From NCBI GenBank assembly GCA_026710945.1, contig JAPOQA010000028.1:62001-126000 (forward strand): a stretch of DNA of 64,000 nt, written 5' to 3'. The DNA is from Chloroflexota bacterium. Its GTDB lineage: Bacteria > Chloroflexota > UBA11872 > VXOZ01. The position numbers were made by a program, and so were the translations under genes. Every line of letters starts with the position of its first letter. Position 1 is the first letter of the stretch. Positions 45,584 to 54,270 of this stretch are shown in pieces. A model generated the notes under the pieces. The model saw only the letters and a program-made list of their open reading frames with translations. It had not been told where the DNA came from and made no database searches.

Positions 45584-46312
45584 ATGTCATTGAAGCCGGT
45601 TCTCGTCTCCTGGTCGTCGGGAAAAGACTCCGCTTGGGCGTTGCACGTGCTGCGCCAAGAGCCGGAGCGGTACGACGTGCGGGGAATCTTCACCACCGTG
45701 ACGCCGCATTTCGACCGTGTGGCGATTCAGGCCACGCCGGTGCCGGTGCTGCGTGTGCAGGCGGAACGGCTGGGTCTGCCGCTCTACGAGATTCCCATCC
45801 CCTACCCCTGCTCCAACGAAGAATACGAAGCGGCGATGACCGCTTTCCTCGATATGGTGCGCGACTTGCCGTCGCATTTGACAGCCAAGACCTTCGCCTT
45901 TGGCGACCTCTTCCTCGAAGACATCCGCGCCTACCGCGAATCCAAGCTGGCAGGCACAGGGTTCGAGGCCATCTTCCCTGTCTGGGGCATGCCGACGGCG
46001 GAATTAGCACAGACCATGTTGCAATCTGGGCTGAAGGCCATCGTAACGGCAGTGAGCCCAACCTCCAAGCTCGACCGCAACTTTGCCGGTCGCTGGTTCG
46101 ATCAGTCGTTCTTGAACGATCTGCCCGAGGGCACGGACCCGCTCGGCGAGAACGGCGAGTTTCACACCTGCGTCGTGGCCGGCCCCATGCTCAGCCAACC
46201 CATCGCCGCGCGACCCGGCACAATCGTCGGCCGGCCGGTGAGCCGCAATCACGACGGCACCGGCGGCACGGTCACCGCCTGGTACGCGGACGTGGCATTG
46301 CAGGATGATTAG
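45584..46312 (+). CDS. DPH6-like adenine nucleotide alpha hydrolase (diphthine-ammonia ligase family)
   Basis: 242 residues. The PP-loop ATPase motif SWSSGKDSAWAL (9-20) opens the protein, and the family blocks IPYPCSNEEYEAAM, AFGDLFLEDIRAYRE and the C-terminal DPLGENGEFHTCVVAGPM are present. In archaea and eukaryotes DPH6 makes the last amide of diphthamide on elongation factor 2. Bacteria lack diphthamide, so the bacterial homologue must amidate something else, probably an unknown carboxylate, using ATP. The gene lies between two family F palindromes. Confidence 0.85.
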   Translation: MSLKPVLVSWSSGKDSAWALHVLRQEPERYDVRGIFTTVTPHFDRVAIQATPVPVLRVQAERLGLPLYEIPIPYPCSNEEYEAAMTAFLDMVRDLPSHLTAKTFAFGDLFLEDIRAYRESKLAGTGFEAIFPVWGMPTAELAQTMLQSGLKAIVTAVSPTSKLDRNFAGRWFDQSFLNDLPEGTDPLGENGEFHTCVVAGPMLSQPIAARPGTIVGRPVSRNHDGTGGTVTAWYADVALQDD

Positions 46313-46385
46313 GGCATACGTCCGGCGAGGGATGGTGAGACAAAGTAGCGCAACGGACCGCAGTAGAAAATGCCTTGCCGAGAAC

Positions 46386-46413
46386 GTAGGGGCACGATAA
46401 ATCGTGCCCCTAC
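46386..46413. repeat. perfect palindrome family F, copy 4
   Basis: Arms GTAGGGGCACGA with centre TAAA, between convergent genes, next to a terminator for the minus-strand gene. Confidence 0.85.
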
Positions 46414-46424
46414 ACCATTTAACC

Positions 46425-46451
46425 AAAAAAGCGCCGGCGACATGCCGGCGC
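46425..46451 (-). terminator. intrinsic terminator of the alpha/beta hydrolase gene
   Basis: On the minus strand GCGCCGGC, loop ATGTC, GCCGGCGC and then TTTTTT. Stem arms are at 46431-46438 and 46444-46451, the T run at 46430-46425. Confidence 0.88.
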
Positions 46452-46497
46452 TCGTTACTGGAATGGGCGGGTACAGGCAACGGCTTGCGCGTGGCCT

Positions 46498-47358
46498 TCA
46501 CGCGGGCGCCAGCGGCAGATCGAGAAACGCCGCGAAGGTTTCTAGATACGTTTCGCCGCCGGCGTAATGCACGTCGTTGTGGTCCGCGCCGCGGACGATA
46601 TAGAGCTGCTTGGGCTCGTTGGCGACGGCGTAGAGCCTGTCGGCGTGTTGTGACGGGACGGTGCGATCGCGGTCCCCGTGGACAATGAGCACAGGCGCAT
46701 GGACGGAGGCGAGGTGGTCGTGGTTGCTGTAGCGCGTGTAGAGCAGCGGGCCCAGGGGCAGGAACGGGAATTGCACCCGCGCCATGTCCGGCGTGGACAT
46801 AAACGTGGATTCCAGAATCAGCCGGTAGGGCGCATCTTCAGTAGCGAGGTGCGATGCCACCGCGCCGCCGAGCGACCTGCCGTAGTAGACAATACGGTCG
46901 GGGTTGACATCGTCGCGGCTCTGCAAAAAGGCGAGGGCATCCCGGGCGTCCTGGTAGAGGCCGGGCTCCGACGGTCTGCCGCTGCTCTGGCCATATCCGC
47001 GATAGTCAAATATGAAGAACCCGACGCCCAGCCGCTCGTGCAGCAGCTTGATGAATTCCACCCGCCCGGGGTGCGAAAGATTGCTGGCATTGCCGTGAAA
47101 CCAGAGGATGGTCACGTCCGTGCGGCCGGGGACGTACCAGCCATGCAGCCGCCCCTCCTCCCCAAAACGAACTTCCTCATAGGCAAGGCCGAAGTCTGCG
47201 GGGGTTGTATAGGTCTGATAATCGGGAAAATAGATGAAGGCGTCTTCCAACCGCATGACCCGCGCCAGCACGACGAGCCCGGCCAGAAGGACCACTACGA
47301 TGAGAAAGCCTGTGCCCATATTCCGCATTGTCTTTATGAATGAAACAAGGATTGGCAT
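46498..47358 (-). CDS. membrane-anchored alpha/beta hydrolase (ABHD13/17-like)
   Basis: 286 residues. One N-terminal membrane segment, MGTGFLIVVVLLAGLVVLARVM, anchors the catalytic domain. The serine hydrolase triad is visible: nucleophile in YYGRSLGGAVASH, acid in HGDRDRTVP and histidine in GADHND; the oxyanion loop is WFHGNASNLSHPG. Such proteins cleave esters, thioesters or peptides. ATG 47358 is the first start; ATG 47328 is also possible, neither with a clear ribosome binding site. Ends in a strong intrinsic terminator. Confidence 0.82.
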   Translation of the reverse strand: MPILVSFIKTMRNMGTGFLIVVVLLAGLVVLARVMRLEDAFIYFPDYQTYTTPADFGLAYEEVRFGEEGRLHGWYVPGRTDVTILWFHGNASNLSHPGRVEFIKLLHERLGVGFFIFDYRGYGQSSGRPSEPGLYQDARDALAFLQSRDDVNPDRIVYYGRSLGGAVASHLATEDAPYRLILESTFMSTPDMARVQFPFLPLGPLLYTRYSNHDHLASVHAPVLIVHGDRDRTVPSQHADRLYAVANEPKQLYIVRGADHNDVHYAGGETYLETFAAFLDLPLAPA

Positions 47359-47480
47359 ACAGCTATAGAATCATCATACTAGAGGAGGATAGACGTGGTG
47401 CTCTTGTGCGGCGGATTGCGGAGACTAGGGCAGCGCAATCCCTCTTCAATCCGGCGTGGTGTGCGGAAGGCAGTGGAACT

Positions 47481-48176
47481 GTGAATCCTGAAGCGGACAT
47501 GGAATCCAAAGATTGGCGAACCTTACCAGCCTACTCTGTCAGTGAGGCTGCGAAACTGGCGGGTACGACAGCGCCTACCGTGAGACGTTGGATTTGGGGC
47601 AACGAAATTGCGCCCGTGTTCGGTAGGCAGTCTGCTTCTGCGGGTCAACCGGCGACAATCTCCTTTCTCATGCTGGCGGAAATCCTCGTGGCCGTTAGGT
47701 TCCGGCGCAGAAACATAAAGTTGGAGACAGTGCGCCAGGCGCACACCTTTGCCTGCGATTTTCTCAAAGTGTTACATCCATTCGCCTTCAGCGAATTCGA
47801 CACCCTTGGCGGCCATATAATGCATGAGTTCTCGCTGCAGACCGGTGAGCCGGCACTGTACCGCGCTCTGGATACAGAAGGCATGCAGGCAGCTTTGCCC
47901 ATGCCCGTCTTGGAGCGGTTTCTGCAGTTGGACTTCATCGAAGAGCGTGGACTTGCCGCGCGCTGGTTCCCGCTCGGCCGCGACGTGCCCGTCGTCGTGG
48001 ACCCTCGCTTTGCTGCCGGCCGACCTTCTATCGCGGGCAGTGGAATCCGGGCAGAGACCATTCTAACGCGATTCTTCGAGGGTCATGAGAGCATCAGTGC
48101 AATCGCCGATGACTTCGAGCTAGACGACAAGGTGATCGAACTGATCATCCAACACGAGAAGGCCCTTGCGGCGTGA
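47481..48176 (+). CDS. DUF433 antitoxin-like protein with N-terminal HTH
   Basis: 231 residues from a GTG at 47481 (GGAACT upstream); an ATG at 47499 is an alternative, and the longer frame from 47340 overlaps the divergent gene and is unlikely. A MerR-like helix-turn-helix (PAYSVSEAAKLAGTTAPTVRRWIWG) is near the start. The C-terminal DUF433 domain reads VVVDPRFAAGRPSIAGSGIRAETILTRFFEGHESISAIADDFELDDKVIELIIQHE. DUF433 proteins are antitoxins of PIN-like toxins. The stop overlaps the next gene (GTGA), typical of such pairs. Confidence 0.85.
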   Translation: MNPEADMESKDWRTLPAYSVSEAAKLAGTTAPTVRRWIWGNEIAPVFGRQSASAGQPATISFLMLAEILVAVRFRRRNIKLETVRQAHTFACDFLKVLHPFAFSEFDTLGGHIMHEFSLQTGEPALYRALDTEGMQAALPMPVLERFLQLDFIEERGLAARWFPLGRDVPVVVDPRFAAGRPSIAGSGIRAETILTRFFEGHESISAIADDFELDDKVIELIIQHEKALAA

Positions 48177-48649
48177 TCCTGTTCTTCGATGAGGATATGG
48201 GCACGGCCATACCCAGGTTTCTAAGGGGCGCTGATAGGGATGTAGATGTTCGCTGGCTCCGCGCGCAGTTTCCTAACGAGAGTGACCCACGCCGCCAGGA
48301 CGTAGAGTGGTTAGCGGAGGCGGGACGACAGGGCTGGTTAGTCATCTCGTGCAACAAGCGAATGCTCTCGGTGATATATGAACGCCAAGCGATTCTTCAG
48401 CACAAAGTAGGCATTGTCTACTTTGCAAGTGGTCAGGTCGGGCGGCTCCCGATGATGCGCGCGCTTCTCCGCAAATGGGACTGGCTCAAGGCTGCGGACC
48501 TATCTGAACCTCGACCGTTTGCCTACTACCTCTATGCCAGCGGTCGGACTCGGCAGCTAAGCCTCGAGACTAGGCGAGTACCGATTCAGGGCCCGGAGTC
48601 TGCCGGTGCCAACTGCCCTACCCCCGGTCGGGCTGACAGGGGTATGTAG
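48173..48649 (+). CDS. PIN-like toxin candidate (DUF5615 type), tail altered by MITE insertion
   Basis: 158 residues from a GTG at 48173 that overlaps the DUF433 gene stop. FFDEDMG at the N-terminus supplies the first acidic residues of the PIN-like fold, followed by WLAEAGRQGWLVISCNKRML, where family members usually carry a D-rich T-x-D-x-D motif; here the acids are replaced by CNK. The last five residues (ADRGM) and the stop lie inside the A element at 48633. Without the insertion the frame would run on into a 22-residue tail ending TAASS. The protein is probably an inactive or weak RNase, or the active site differs. Confidence 0.75.
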   Translation: MILFFDEDMGTAIPRFLRGADRDVDVRWLRAQFPNESDPRRQDVEWLAEAGRQGWLVISCNKRMLSVIYERQAILQHKVGIVYFASGQVGRLPMMRALLRKWDWLKAADLSEPRPFAYYLYASGRTRQLSLETRRVPIQGPESAGANCPTPGRADRGM

Positions 48650-48814
48650 ATGTCATTCCGAGCGCAGCGTCGAACAGGGTTCGCGGAATCTAGGGCCATG
48701 CCACATGTCGCAAGAAAGGCTCAGCACCTTAGATTCCGCGCTCTTAGCGACACTTCGCTGCGCTTCGTTCGGAATGACATGTGAAGTCGATTATAGAATA
48801 CATACCCCTGTCAG
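48633..48814. mobile_element. MITE-like element family A, copy 2, with 11 bp target duplication
   Basis: 182 bp. The ends CTGACAGGGGTATGTA and its exact inverse complement (48799-48814) form 16 bp perfect terminal inverted repeats. An 11 bp direct repeat CCCCGGTCGGG flanks it at 48622-48632 and 48815-48825. The inside is the core palindrome TGTCATTCCGAGCGCAGCG...GGAATGACATG. It sits exactly between two convergent genes and its ends supply their stop codons (TAG for the PIN-like gene, TGA for the creatininase gene). Confidence 0.9.
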
Positions 48815-49704
48815 CCCCGGTCGGGGATGTGCTGGTTGGCATGCCAGAAGGAATCTTCAGGCACCGGCTCCGGGGACTGCTGCATCGAGTTGAAGTCCTT
48901 GAGCGCCGGGCGCACGTCGTCTTCCCAGATGTCCTCAATGTCGGCAAACGTCAGAGTCTTGCGCGTCGGCTGCACACGGTCGTACTCCGCCACAAGTTCG
49001 TTAGCGGCTGCGCCGAGGCTTGCCACGATGTCGGCACTCATGCGTTCGCCGGCGCGGCGGTCGGATGCAGTGGCGTCATCGCCCATGGCAAAGTGCGGCC
49101 CCGGGGTACCGGCCGGCGGAATGCGGGTGAGGTCCACGCCGCCCGGCGTCACCGCCCACAGCAGCGATGTCTCGCCGCGGCCGGCGTGACCGCCCATGCC
49201 CGCATCGTCCTCGAAGCGCGACTCTTCCGTGCCCATGCCAATCGGCATATGGCAGTGCAGCCGGGTCGCCACGTGCCGCTGCATGATCTCCAAGAACACC
49301 GGAATGTCCGGGCTATGGGGGCCGGCGTGACCGGAGAAGATGATGGCGCCATGAAAGCCATGGGCGTCCACGGCACGGATGTGGTAGCTCATGTTCTTGA
49401 AGAACATCCACGGCGGGATGGACGTGAGCCACGTGCGGTTATTGCCGATGGTGCGGTCCCCCCAGTTGGCGGACGTCCCCGCCTCGTGATTGTGCCAATA
49501 CGTGGTCGGCATCACGATCCCGCCGTATTGTTCCGCCGCCTGGCGCATATGGCCTTCGGGCCGCAACGCATCACACCCCACCACGTTCTGCGGCCCGTGC
49601 GGCTCGCACAACCCATACGGCATGTACACCACCGGAAACGCCGCCACCGCCGCTTCCAACTCATCCCGGAACATCAATTCCCAACGCACTTCTCGCTGTT
49701 TCAT
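48811..49704 (-). CDS. creatininase family protein
   Basis: 297 residues from the ATG at 49704, which has GAGGAG nine bases upstream; an ATG at 49710 is too close to it. The family metal site is seen in VYMPYGLCEPHGPQNVVGCD and in GGHAGRGETSLLW, with IIFSGHAGPHS between. Members are metal-dependent amidohydrolases such as creatininase, mycofactocin peptidase MftE and formamide hydrolases. The stop TGA lies in the inverted end of the A element; before the insertion a TAG in the same place gave the same C-terminus (ANQHIPDRG). No substrate clue from the neighbours. Confidence 0.85.
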   Translation of the reverse strand: MKQREVRWELMFRDELEAAVAAFPVVYMPYGLCEPHGPQNVVGCDALRPEGHMRQAAEQYGGIVMPTTYWHNHEAGTSANWGDRTIGNNRTWLTSIPPWMFFKNMSYHIRAVDAHGFHGAIIFSGHAGPHSPDIPVFLEIMQRHVATRLHCHMPIGMGTEESRFEDDAGMGGHAGRGETSLLWAVTPGGVDLTRIPPAGTPGPHFAMGDDATASDRRAGERMSADIVASLGAAANELVAEYDRVQPTRKTLTFADIEDIWEDDVRPALKDFNSMQQSPEPVPEDSFWHANQHIPDRG

Positions 49705-49826
49705 GATCATAGGCTCCTCGGGGTATGCTAGTTTGTCCTGCTTAATCGGCTTTTTGGTCAGTCACTCCACTATGCGTGTAAAAGCCTGGCAAAGTCCAGA
49801 ACTACAATTCAGTCCAATCCTCTCGA

Positions 49827-50537
49827 CTATACAAGGTCTGACACCGACCCAATGGTCATATCCGGACGAACTGTGGTCCCGTCCGGCAGCCCTCTACCTT
49901 GTGTGTCCACCCACACGGCATAGATGCCCACCTGCTGCGCGCCGCGAATATCGAACTCCAGGTTGTCCCCAACCATCCAAGCATCGGCAGGCTCCGCGCC
50001 AAGGGCGCCAAGGGCATGGCGAAATGCTCGCTCGTCCGGCTTGCCGATCCCTAATTCCCCCTCAATTTGGATGTGGTCGAAGTAGCCCGCCAGGAAGAAC
50101 CGCTCAATCTTGGCTCGCTGCATCTCGGTATTGCCGTTTGTTAGCAGACCCAAGCTAATGTCTGTCATATGGAGCCGCAGCAGCGTAGTGAAGGCTCCTG
50201 GAAACGGTCGCATCGCCTCATCCCTGATTTGATTGTACCGCTCAACCATGCGGGTGATGAGCGGCGAATCGGGAACATTGAATGCGTCCAAGGCCCTCAG
50301 CAAGATGTCTCGCCTGGCCTGCAACATGTGAAGACGACCCAGGCGCGCACGCTCCATGTCGCTCCAATACCAGTCCCGGGCCTGCAGGACGGCAGGCTGG
50401 AGTTCCTCTGCAGTCACGTCTCCCAGACTGGCGGCAAACTCGCGGCAGAGCTGGAGCCACGCCAAATCGGGATCGCTGTAAGAATCAATGATCGTGTCGT
50501 CGAGATCGAGAAGAAGTGCTTTGGGCAGATCCTTCAT
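49827..50537 (-). CDS. HAD superfamily hydrolase, subfamily IA
   Basis: 236 residues. The four HAD motifs are in place: DLDDTIIDS (nucleophile D), LLTNGNTEMQ (Thr/Asn motif II), GIGKPDERAF (Lys motif III) and MVGDNLEFDIRGAQQVG (acidic motif IV). A helical cap of about 80 residues follows motif I. Likely a small-molecule phosphatase such as 2-haloacid dehalogenase- or phosphoglycolate phosphatase-like. Downstream overlaps nothing; divergent from an unknown gene. Confidence 0.9.
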   Translation of the reverse strand: MKDLPKALLLDLDDTIIDSYSDPDLAWLQLCREFAASLGDVTAEELQPAVLQARDWYWSDMERARLGRLHMLQARRDILLRALDAFNVPDSPLITRMVERYNQIRDEAMRPFPGAFTTLLRLHMTDISLGLLTNGNTEMQRAKIERFFLAGYFDHIQIEGELGIGKPDERAFRHALGALGAEPADAWMVGDNLEFDIRGAQQVGIYAVWVDTQGRGLPDGTTVRPDMTIGSVSDLV

Positions 50538-50796
50538 GTGGGCAATTATAGTTGTGCGGACAGGATGAAGCCAGAGGAATGGTAACTACGGTGCGGATTG
50601 AGGGCGCGGCGACACGCTGCCTCGGCGTTCGGCTATACTGCACAGAACAGCGCCACTCCAAGCAAGTACGTTTGGGCAAAAATGAAGCGTGTTACGCGAA
50701 GGACTTTCCGGTAGTCTTGCAGTATCTGGTGATTTAGCATGGCGCATTCTGCCTGATGAAAGCACCTCGTAGCAAAGCAAGAGAGCATGGTCGACT

Positions 50797-51705
50797 ATGG
50801 TTTCCTTAGCGTACGATGACGCAAACAGCGTTTACGATTTTGAGACAGCGGAATTGAAGGGTTCGCTGCGGGCGCAGTCGCCGGATCCGCAGATGGATAT
50901 TCGGCATGGGATCAGCGATTTGGTGCACAAGCCGAGTGGAGTCTCCATCATTCATCCCAAGTATTCGGCGCTCAATCTGTTTCGGTTGTTCGCGACTCAT
51001 ACGGGTCTGGGGGAACCGCGCCTGTTCGAGCGCACCGTAAGCGTGGACGGCGACACGCTGACCGTGCACTGGGGCCCCGCCGACGAGCACTTTGCCAGCA
51101 TCGAGGCCGTTTACCAGGTCAAGGAACCCAACCTCATCGACCTGACGATCACGGTCTGCGCCGAGGCGACGTACGAGAGCTACGAGATCTTCCTGTCGAA
51201 TTACTTCGACCCGCCGCTGCTGGCGCACGTCTACCTGGCGACGGAGCGCTACACGCGCGAGCCGGGGTCTGAAGAGTTGATCGCGCCGCAGGAAAACCCG
51301 GTCTTCAAAGGCATGGGGCTGGTGTACACGCGGGATGCCCACGCGGCGCGGCGCTGTGTGGACGGCCGCTGGGAGCGCAAAGAGATGGGACACCCGACGG
51401 CGCAGTTTCGCCCCCAGCGTGAGTATGCCGTGCCGGTGGCGTTTCAGGCCGATATGGAGAAGCGCGTGGCTGCAGTGCTGATGTCGCGGCCCGAGGAGTG
51501 CTTTGCCGTCACGAGCGGCTACAACACCGACGACCCGGAAGACGCCTGGAAGGTGCAGAACCCGCTTTACCTGTCTCTGTTTGGCAGCGACTTCGTGCCG
51601 GGAACGGAGCGTACGGCCCACGTGCGGTTGGCGATTACGGCGCTGGACGACGACATGTCGCAGCCGTTGGCGTTGTACCGGCAGTTTCTGGCGGACGTGG
51701 GGTGA
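50797..51705 (+). CDS. uncharacterised protein, beta-strand rich
   Basis: 302 residues, family not recognised. No signal peptide or membrane segment. The sequence alternates strand-forming segments such as LFERTVSVDGDTLTVHWGPADEHFASIEAVYQV and LIDLTITVCAEATYESYEIFLSNYF, which recalls the galactose-mutarotase-like beta-sandwich, but this is only a fold impression. It lies between a divergent HAD gene and a Gfo/Idh gene 395 bp downstream on the same strand, so a role in sugar metabolism is possible. Confidence 0.6.
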   Translation: MVSLAYDDANSVYDFETAELKGSLRAQSPDPQMDIRHGISDLVHKPSGVSIIHPKYSALNLFRLFATHTGLGEPRLFERTVSVDGDTLTVHWGPADEHFASIEAVYQVKEPNLIDLTITVCAEATYESYEIFLSNYFDPPLLAHVYLATERYTREPGSEELIAPQENPVFKGMGLVYTRDAHAARRCVDGRWERKEMGHPTAQFRPQREYAVPVAFQADMEKRVAAVLMSRPEECFAVTSGYNTDDPEDAWKVQNPLYLSLFGSDFVPGTERTAHVRLAITALDDDMSQPLALYRQFLADVG

Positions 51706-52100
51706 TGAAGCTGAGGGGGGGGGCAGCGGATTAGCTGAGGCCTCTCGTGGGCCAATTGGGAATTCTGGATTTGACGGCAGGCGACTCCACCGTCACTTCC
51801 GCAGGGCTGAACACGAGGAGGAAAGAGAAGATGGATTCCCGTTTTCACGGGAATGACGGACAGATTGGCCTTCTCTTAGTAGCGCGGGGGCTCGTCCCCC
51901 GCTCCTGGGTGGGCCTGTGCTCTGTTCGAGGGAAGCATTCTGGAGATAGTCAGTGGGCCGTTGGTCACGTGGTGAAGAGAAGATGGATTCCCGTTTTCAC
52001 GGGAATGACGGAAGGAAGGCATTTCCTTCGTATTGACGGAGTTGGGCACGCGAAAATGACGAAAATCAATGTTTTCGCTTAGAGATAAGGATTGCAGGGC
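51706..52100. repeat. gap with two identical family C repeats and one family E repeat
   Basis: A 37 bp unit starting AGAGAAGATGGATTCCCG and ending GGGAATGACGGA occurs twice without change (51824-51860 and 51976-52012), 152 bp apart. A family E palindrome lies between them at 51879-51904. No coding sequence supported. Confidence 0.8.
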
Positions 52101-53309
52101 ATGAAAAAGCTACGTATCGCCGTGATTGGCGCGGGGTCGGGGCCGGGTGCGCGGGCGCGGGGGTGGATCGAGACCGTGGCGAAACTCACCGATCACTTTG
52201 ACCTGTGCGCCATTTGTGACATCAACCCGGCGGTCGCGGAGGAAATCTCGGCAAAGCATGGCGTGAAGCAGTCCTTCACCAACGTCGCCGCTACGCTGGA
52301 TGAGGCCAAGCCCGATCTGGCGCTCATTTTGGTGCCCACCGACGGTCAGTCGGCGGTCGCCGTGGAAGCCGCCAAGCGCGGCATCAACATCATTACCGAA
52401 ATTCCTTACGGCATCACCCTGGAAGTCGGCGACGCCATTCGCGACGTGTGCCAGGAGCACGGCGTGGTCTGGGAGATTGCCGAGCAGGTCTGGCTCTGGC
52501 CGCAGGAGCAGCTCAAGGCCAAGATCGTCGAGTCCGGCTACATCGGCCAGGTCTCCATGTCACGTCTCTGGTACGCCAGCGGCAGTTACCACGGCTTCAA
52601 TGCCGTGCGCATGATCCTGCGCGATTCTGCGCGGCGCGTACTGGCCTACGTTACAGAATCGGAGACCGATCAGTACCTCACCTACGGCGGCGAGCAGGCG
52701 ACGACGGTGGTCTGGGAGGCCATGTGGATCGAGTATATGCGCGGCACGATGTGCCTCTACGAGCGCGCGCCGCGGCCGTTTTCCAAGCACTCCCGGCCCA
52801 ATCTCTGGGAAGTTGAAGGCTCTAGCGGCCACATTTCTGGCCGCGACGTGGTGCTGCTCGCCGGCGAACCCGATCAGCCGCAGACCATTCGCGAGCAGTA
52901 TCTACGTGCTGGCGGCGAGCAAGTGCTGGACTATGTGCATCTGGACGGCACCCCCGACCTGCGCTGGGAGAATCCTTACAAGGCCTACCGCGTCGGCGAT
53001 TTGGACGACGTGGCAAAGTCGGAAATTCTTACGAGCACACACCGATCGATTACGGAAGGCACGCCGGTGCAATACGGTCCGGAGGGTGCCCGCGCCGACC
53101 TGGAACTCTCCTTTGTGATGGCGGAAAGCCAGCGCCTGGGCAATACCTGGGTGGACGTGCCACTGCCGGGACCCACGGAACTCTCGAAACGCATCGAGCG
53201 CATATTTGTGGAGACGTACGGCCACGATCCCATCGCCGGCAGCCGAGAACTGCTGGATGTGCCGATCAGCCGCTTAGGGGTCTGGTGGCCGGCGGCGCAG
53301 TGGCTTTAG
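52101..53309 (+). CDS. Gfo/Idh/MocA-like oxidoreductase with altered EKP motif
   Basis: 402 residues from the ATG at 52101 (AAGGATTGCAGGGC upstream). Rossmann motif VIGAGSGPGARARGW and ICDINP confirm the dehydrogenase fold. At the position of the conserved EKP motif it reads TEIPYG, lacking the Lys that interacts with substrate and cofactor in most members. The C-terminal region is longer than usual and contains many aromatic and charged blocks (DYVHLDGTPDLRWENPYKAYRVGDLDDVAKSEIL). Function may be binding or a divergent oxidoreductase. Confidence 0.8.
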   Translation: MKKLRIAVIGAGSGPGARARGWIETVAKLTDHFDLCAICDINPAVAEEISAKHGVKQSFTNVAATLDEAKPDLALILVPTDGQSAVAVEAAKRGINIITEIPYGITLEVGDAIRDVCQEHGVVWEIAEQVWLWPQEQLKAKIVESGYIGQVSMSRLWYASGSYHGFNAVRMILRDSARRVLAYVTESETDQYLTYGGEQATTVVWEAMWIEYMRGTMCLYERAPRPFSKHSRPNLWEVEGSSGHISGRDVVLLAGEPDQPQTIREQYLRAGGEQVLDYVHLDGTPDLRWENPYKAYRVGDLDDVAKSEILTSTHRSITEGTPVQYGPEGARADLELSFVMAESQRLGNTWVDVPLPGPTELSKRIERIFVETYGHDPIAGSRELLDVPISRLGVWWPAAQWL

Positions 53310-53496
53310 GGGTACAATACCCAAGCAAGCTTCCTCTGCTGTCTCTTGAAATCCCTTCGTGGCCTCAATTATCCAATAAGGATTGGCAACCTTTGAAAGG
53401 CTGGGCACAACCCGTTTGCCATGCCCTACCATGCCACATCTAAGCTGTGCTATAATGGGAAAAGGCGCACGTTGCACTGCCCATGGAGGGTAGCCC

Positions 53497-54063
53497 ATGA
53501 ATTCAAGATCCGAAGACTTCGTATCTCTCAAGACTCTTGCGAACGAACTAAATATGGAACGCTCCAACTTGCTCAAATACGTCAAGAGTAAGACATCCAT
53601 CAATCTCCGAAAGCGTCGGACCGCTGATTCAAGAAATCAGCCTGCCATTGTATTCACACCAGAAGAAGCAGAGTTGATTCGTAAGCAAAGGGAGCGCGAA
53701 GGCTATGGATCGACTGCGACAATCCCTACCTCTGACAATGGCGAATTCTACATAATTCAACTTGTGCCAGAACTTGATCCGAATCGCCTTAAGCTTGGAT
53801 TTGCCGAAAACCTAGCCAACCGGTTGTCACAGCATCGAACCGCTGCTCCTACTGCTACTATTCTAACGTCGTGGCCCTGCAAGCGGTCATGGGAAACGAC
53901 GGTTATGGATGCACTTACAATTAAGCACTGTCGCTTGATTTCGAACGAGGTCTTTGAATGCAATTCTCACGAGGAACTCTTGAAGTCTGCGGAATCACTG
54001 TTTGAGCTTCTGCCTGACCCGAGTGACAGTCCCCGCTTATCCAAACACTCACCACACGGCTAG
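53497..54063 (+). CDS. GIY-YIG nuclease family protein with N-terminal HTH-like segment
   Basis: 188 residues from the ATG at 53497 (CATGGAGGGTAGCCC upstream). The first 45 residues (SLKTLANELNMERSNLLKYVKSK) look like a helix-turn-helix. The GIY-YIG-type domain starts at GEFYIIQLVPELDPNRLKLGFAENLANRLSQHRTAAPTATILTSWPCKR, with the usual KLGFA-x-NLANRL helix, and the catalytic acidic residue probably in WETTVMDAL. Lower GC than its surroundings. Such single-domain proteins are scattered among bacteria and phages; function unknown. Confidence 0.78.
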   Translation: MNSRSEDFVSLKTLANELNMERSNLLKYVKSKTSINLRKRRTADSRNQPAIVFTPEEAELIRKQREREGYGSTATIPTSDNGEFYIIQLVPELDPNRLKLGFAENLANRLSQHRTAAPTATILTSWPCKRSWETTVMDALTIKHCRLISNEVFECNSHEELLKSAESLFELLPDPSDSPRLSKHSPHG

Positions 54064-54270
54064 TTGGCAAAGTGAAGTACTGCTAGCTATTACGTGGTTC
54101 AGCAGCTTTCAATTGAATTCCCCCTTTGATCCAGTCATCGAGTAACTGTGAAACCGCCTGAATACCTTTGTTGCGCCTAAGATGGATCGGGCGGGGCGTC
54201 TGTCCTCACTCTCTGTGCGGAGACGTGCCCATCCTTTCATTCACGCAAAGGGCCAGTGCTAGCACCTAGT

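Noticed and set aside
48781-49731. Long plus-strand frame across the creatininase gene
   Set aside because: Composition is rich in Arg and His as expected of a shadow frame, and the minus-strand frame has clear creatininase motifs.
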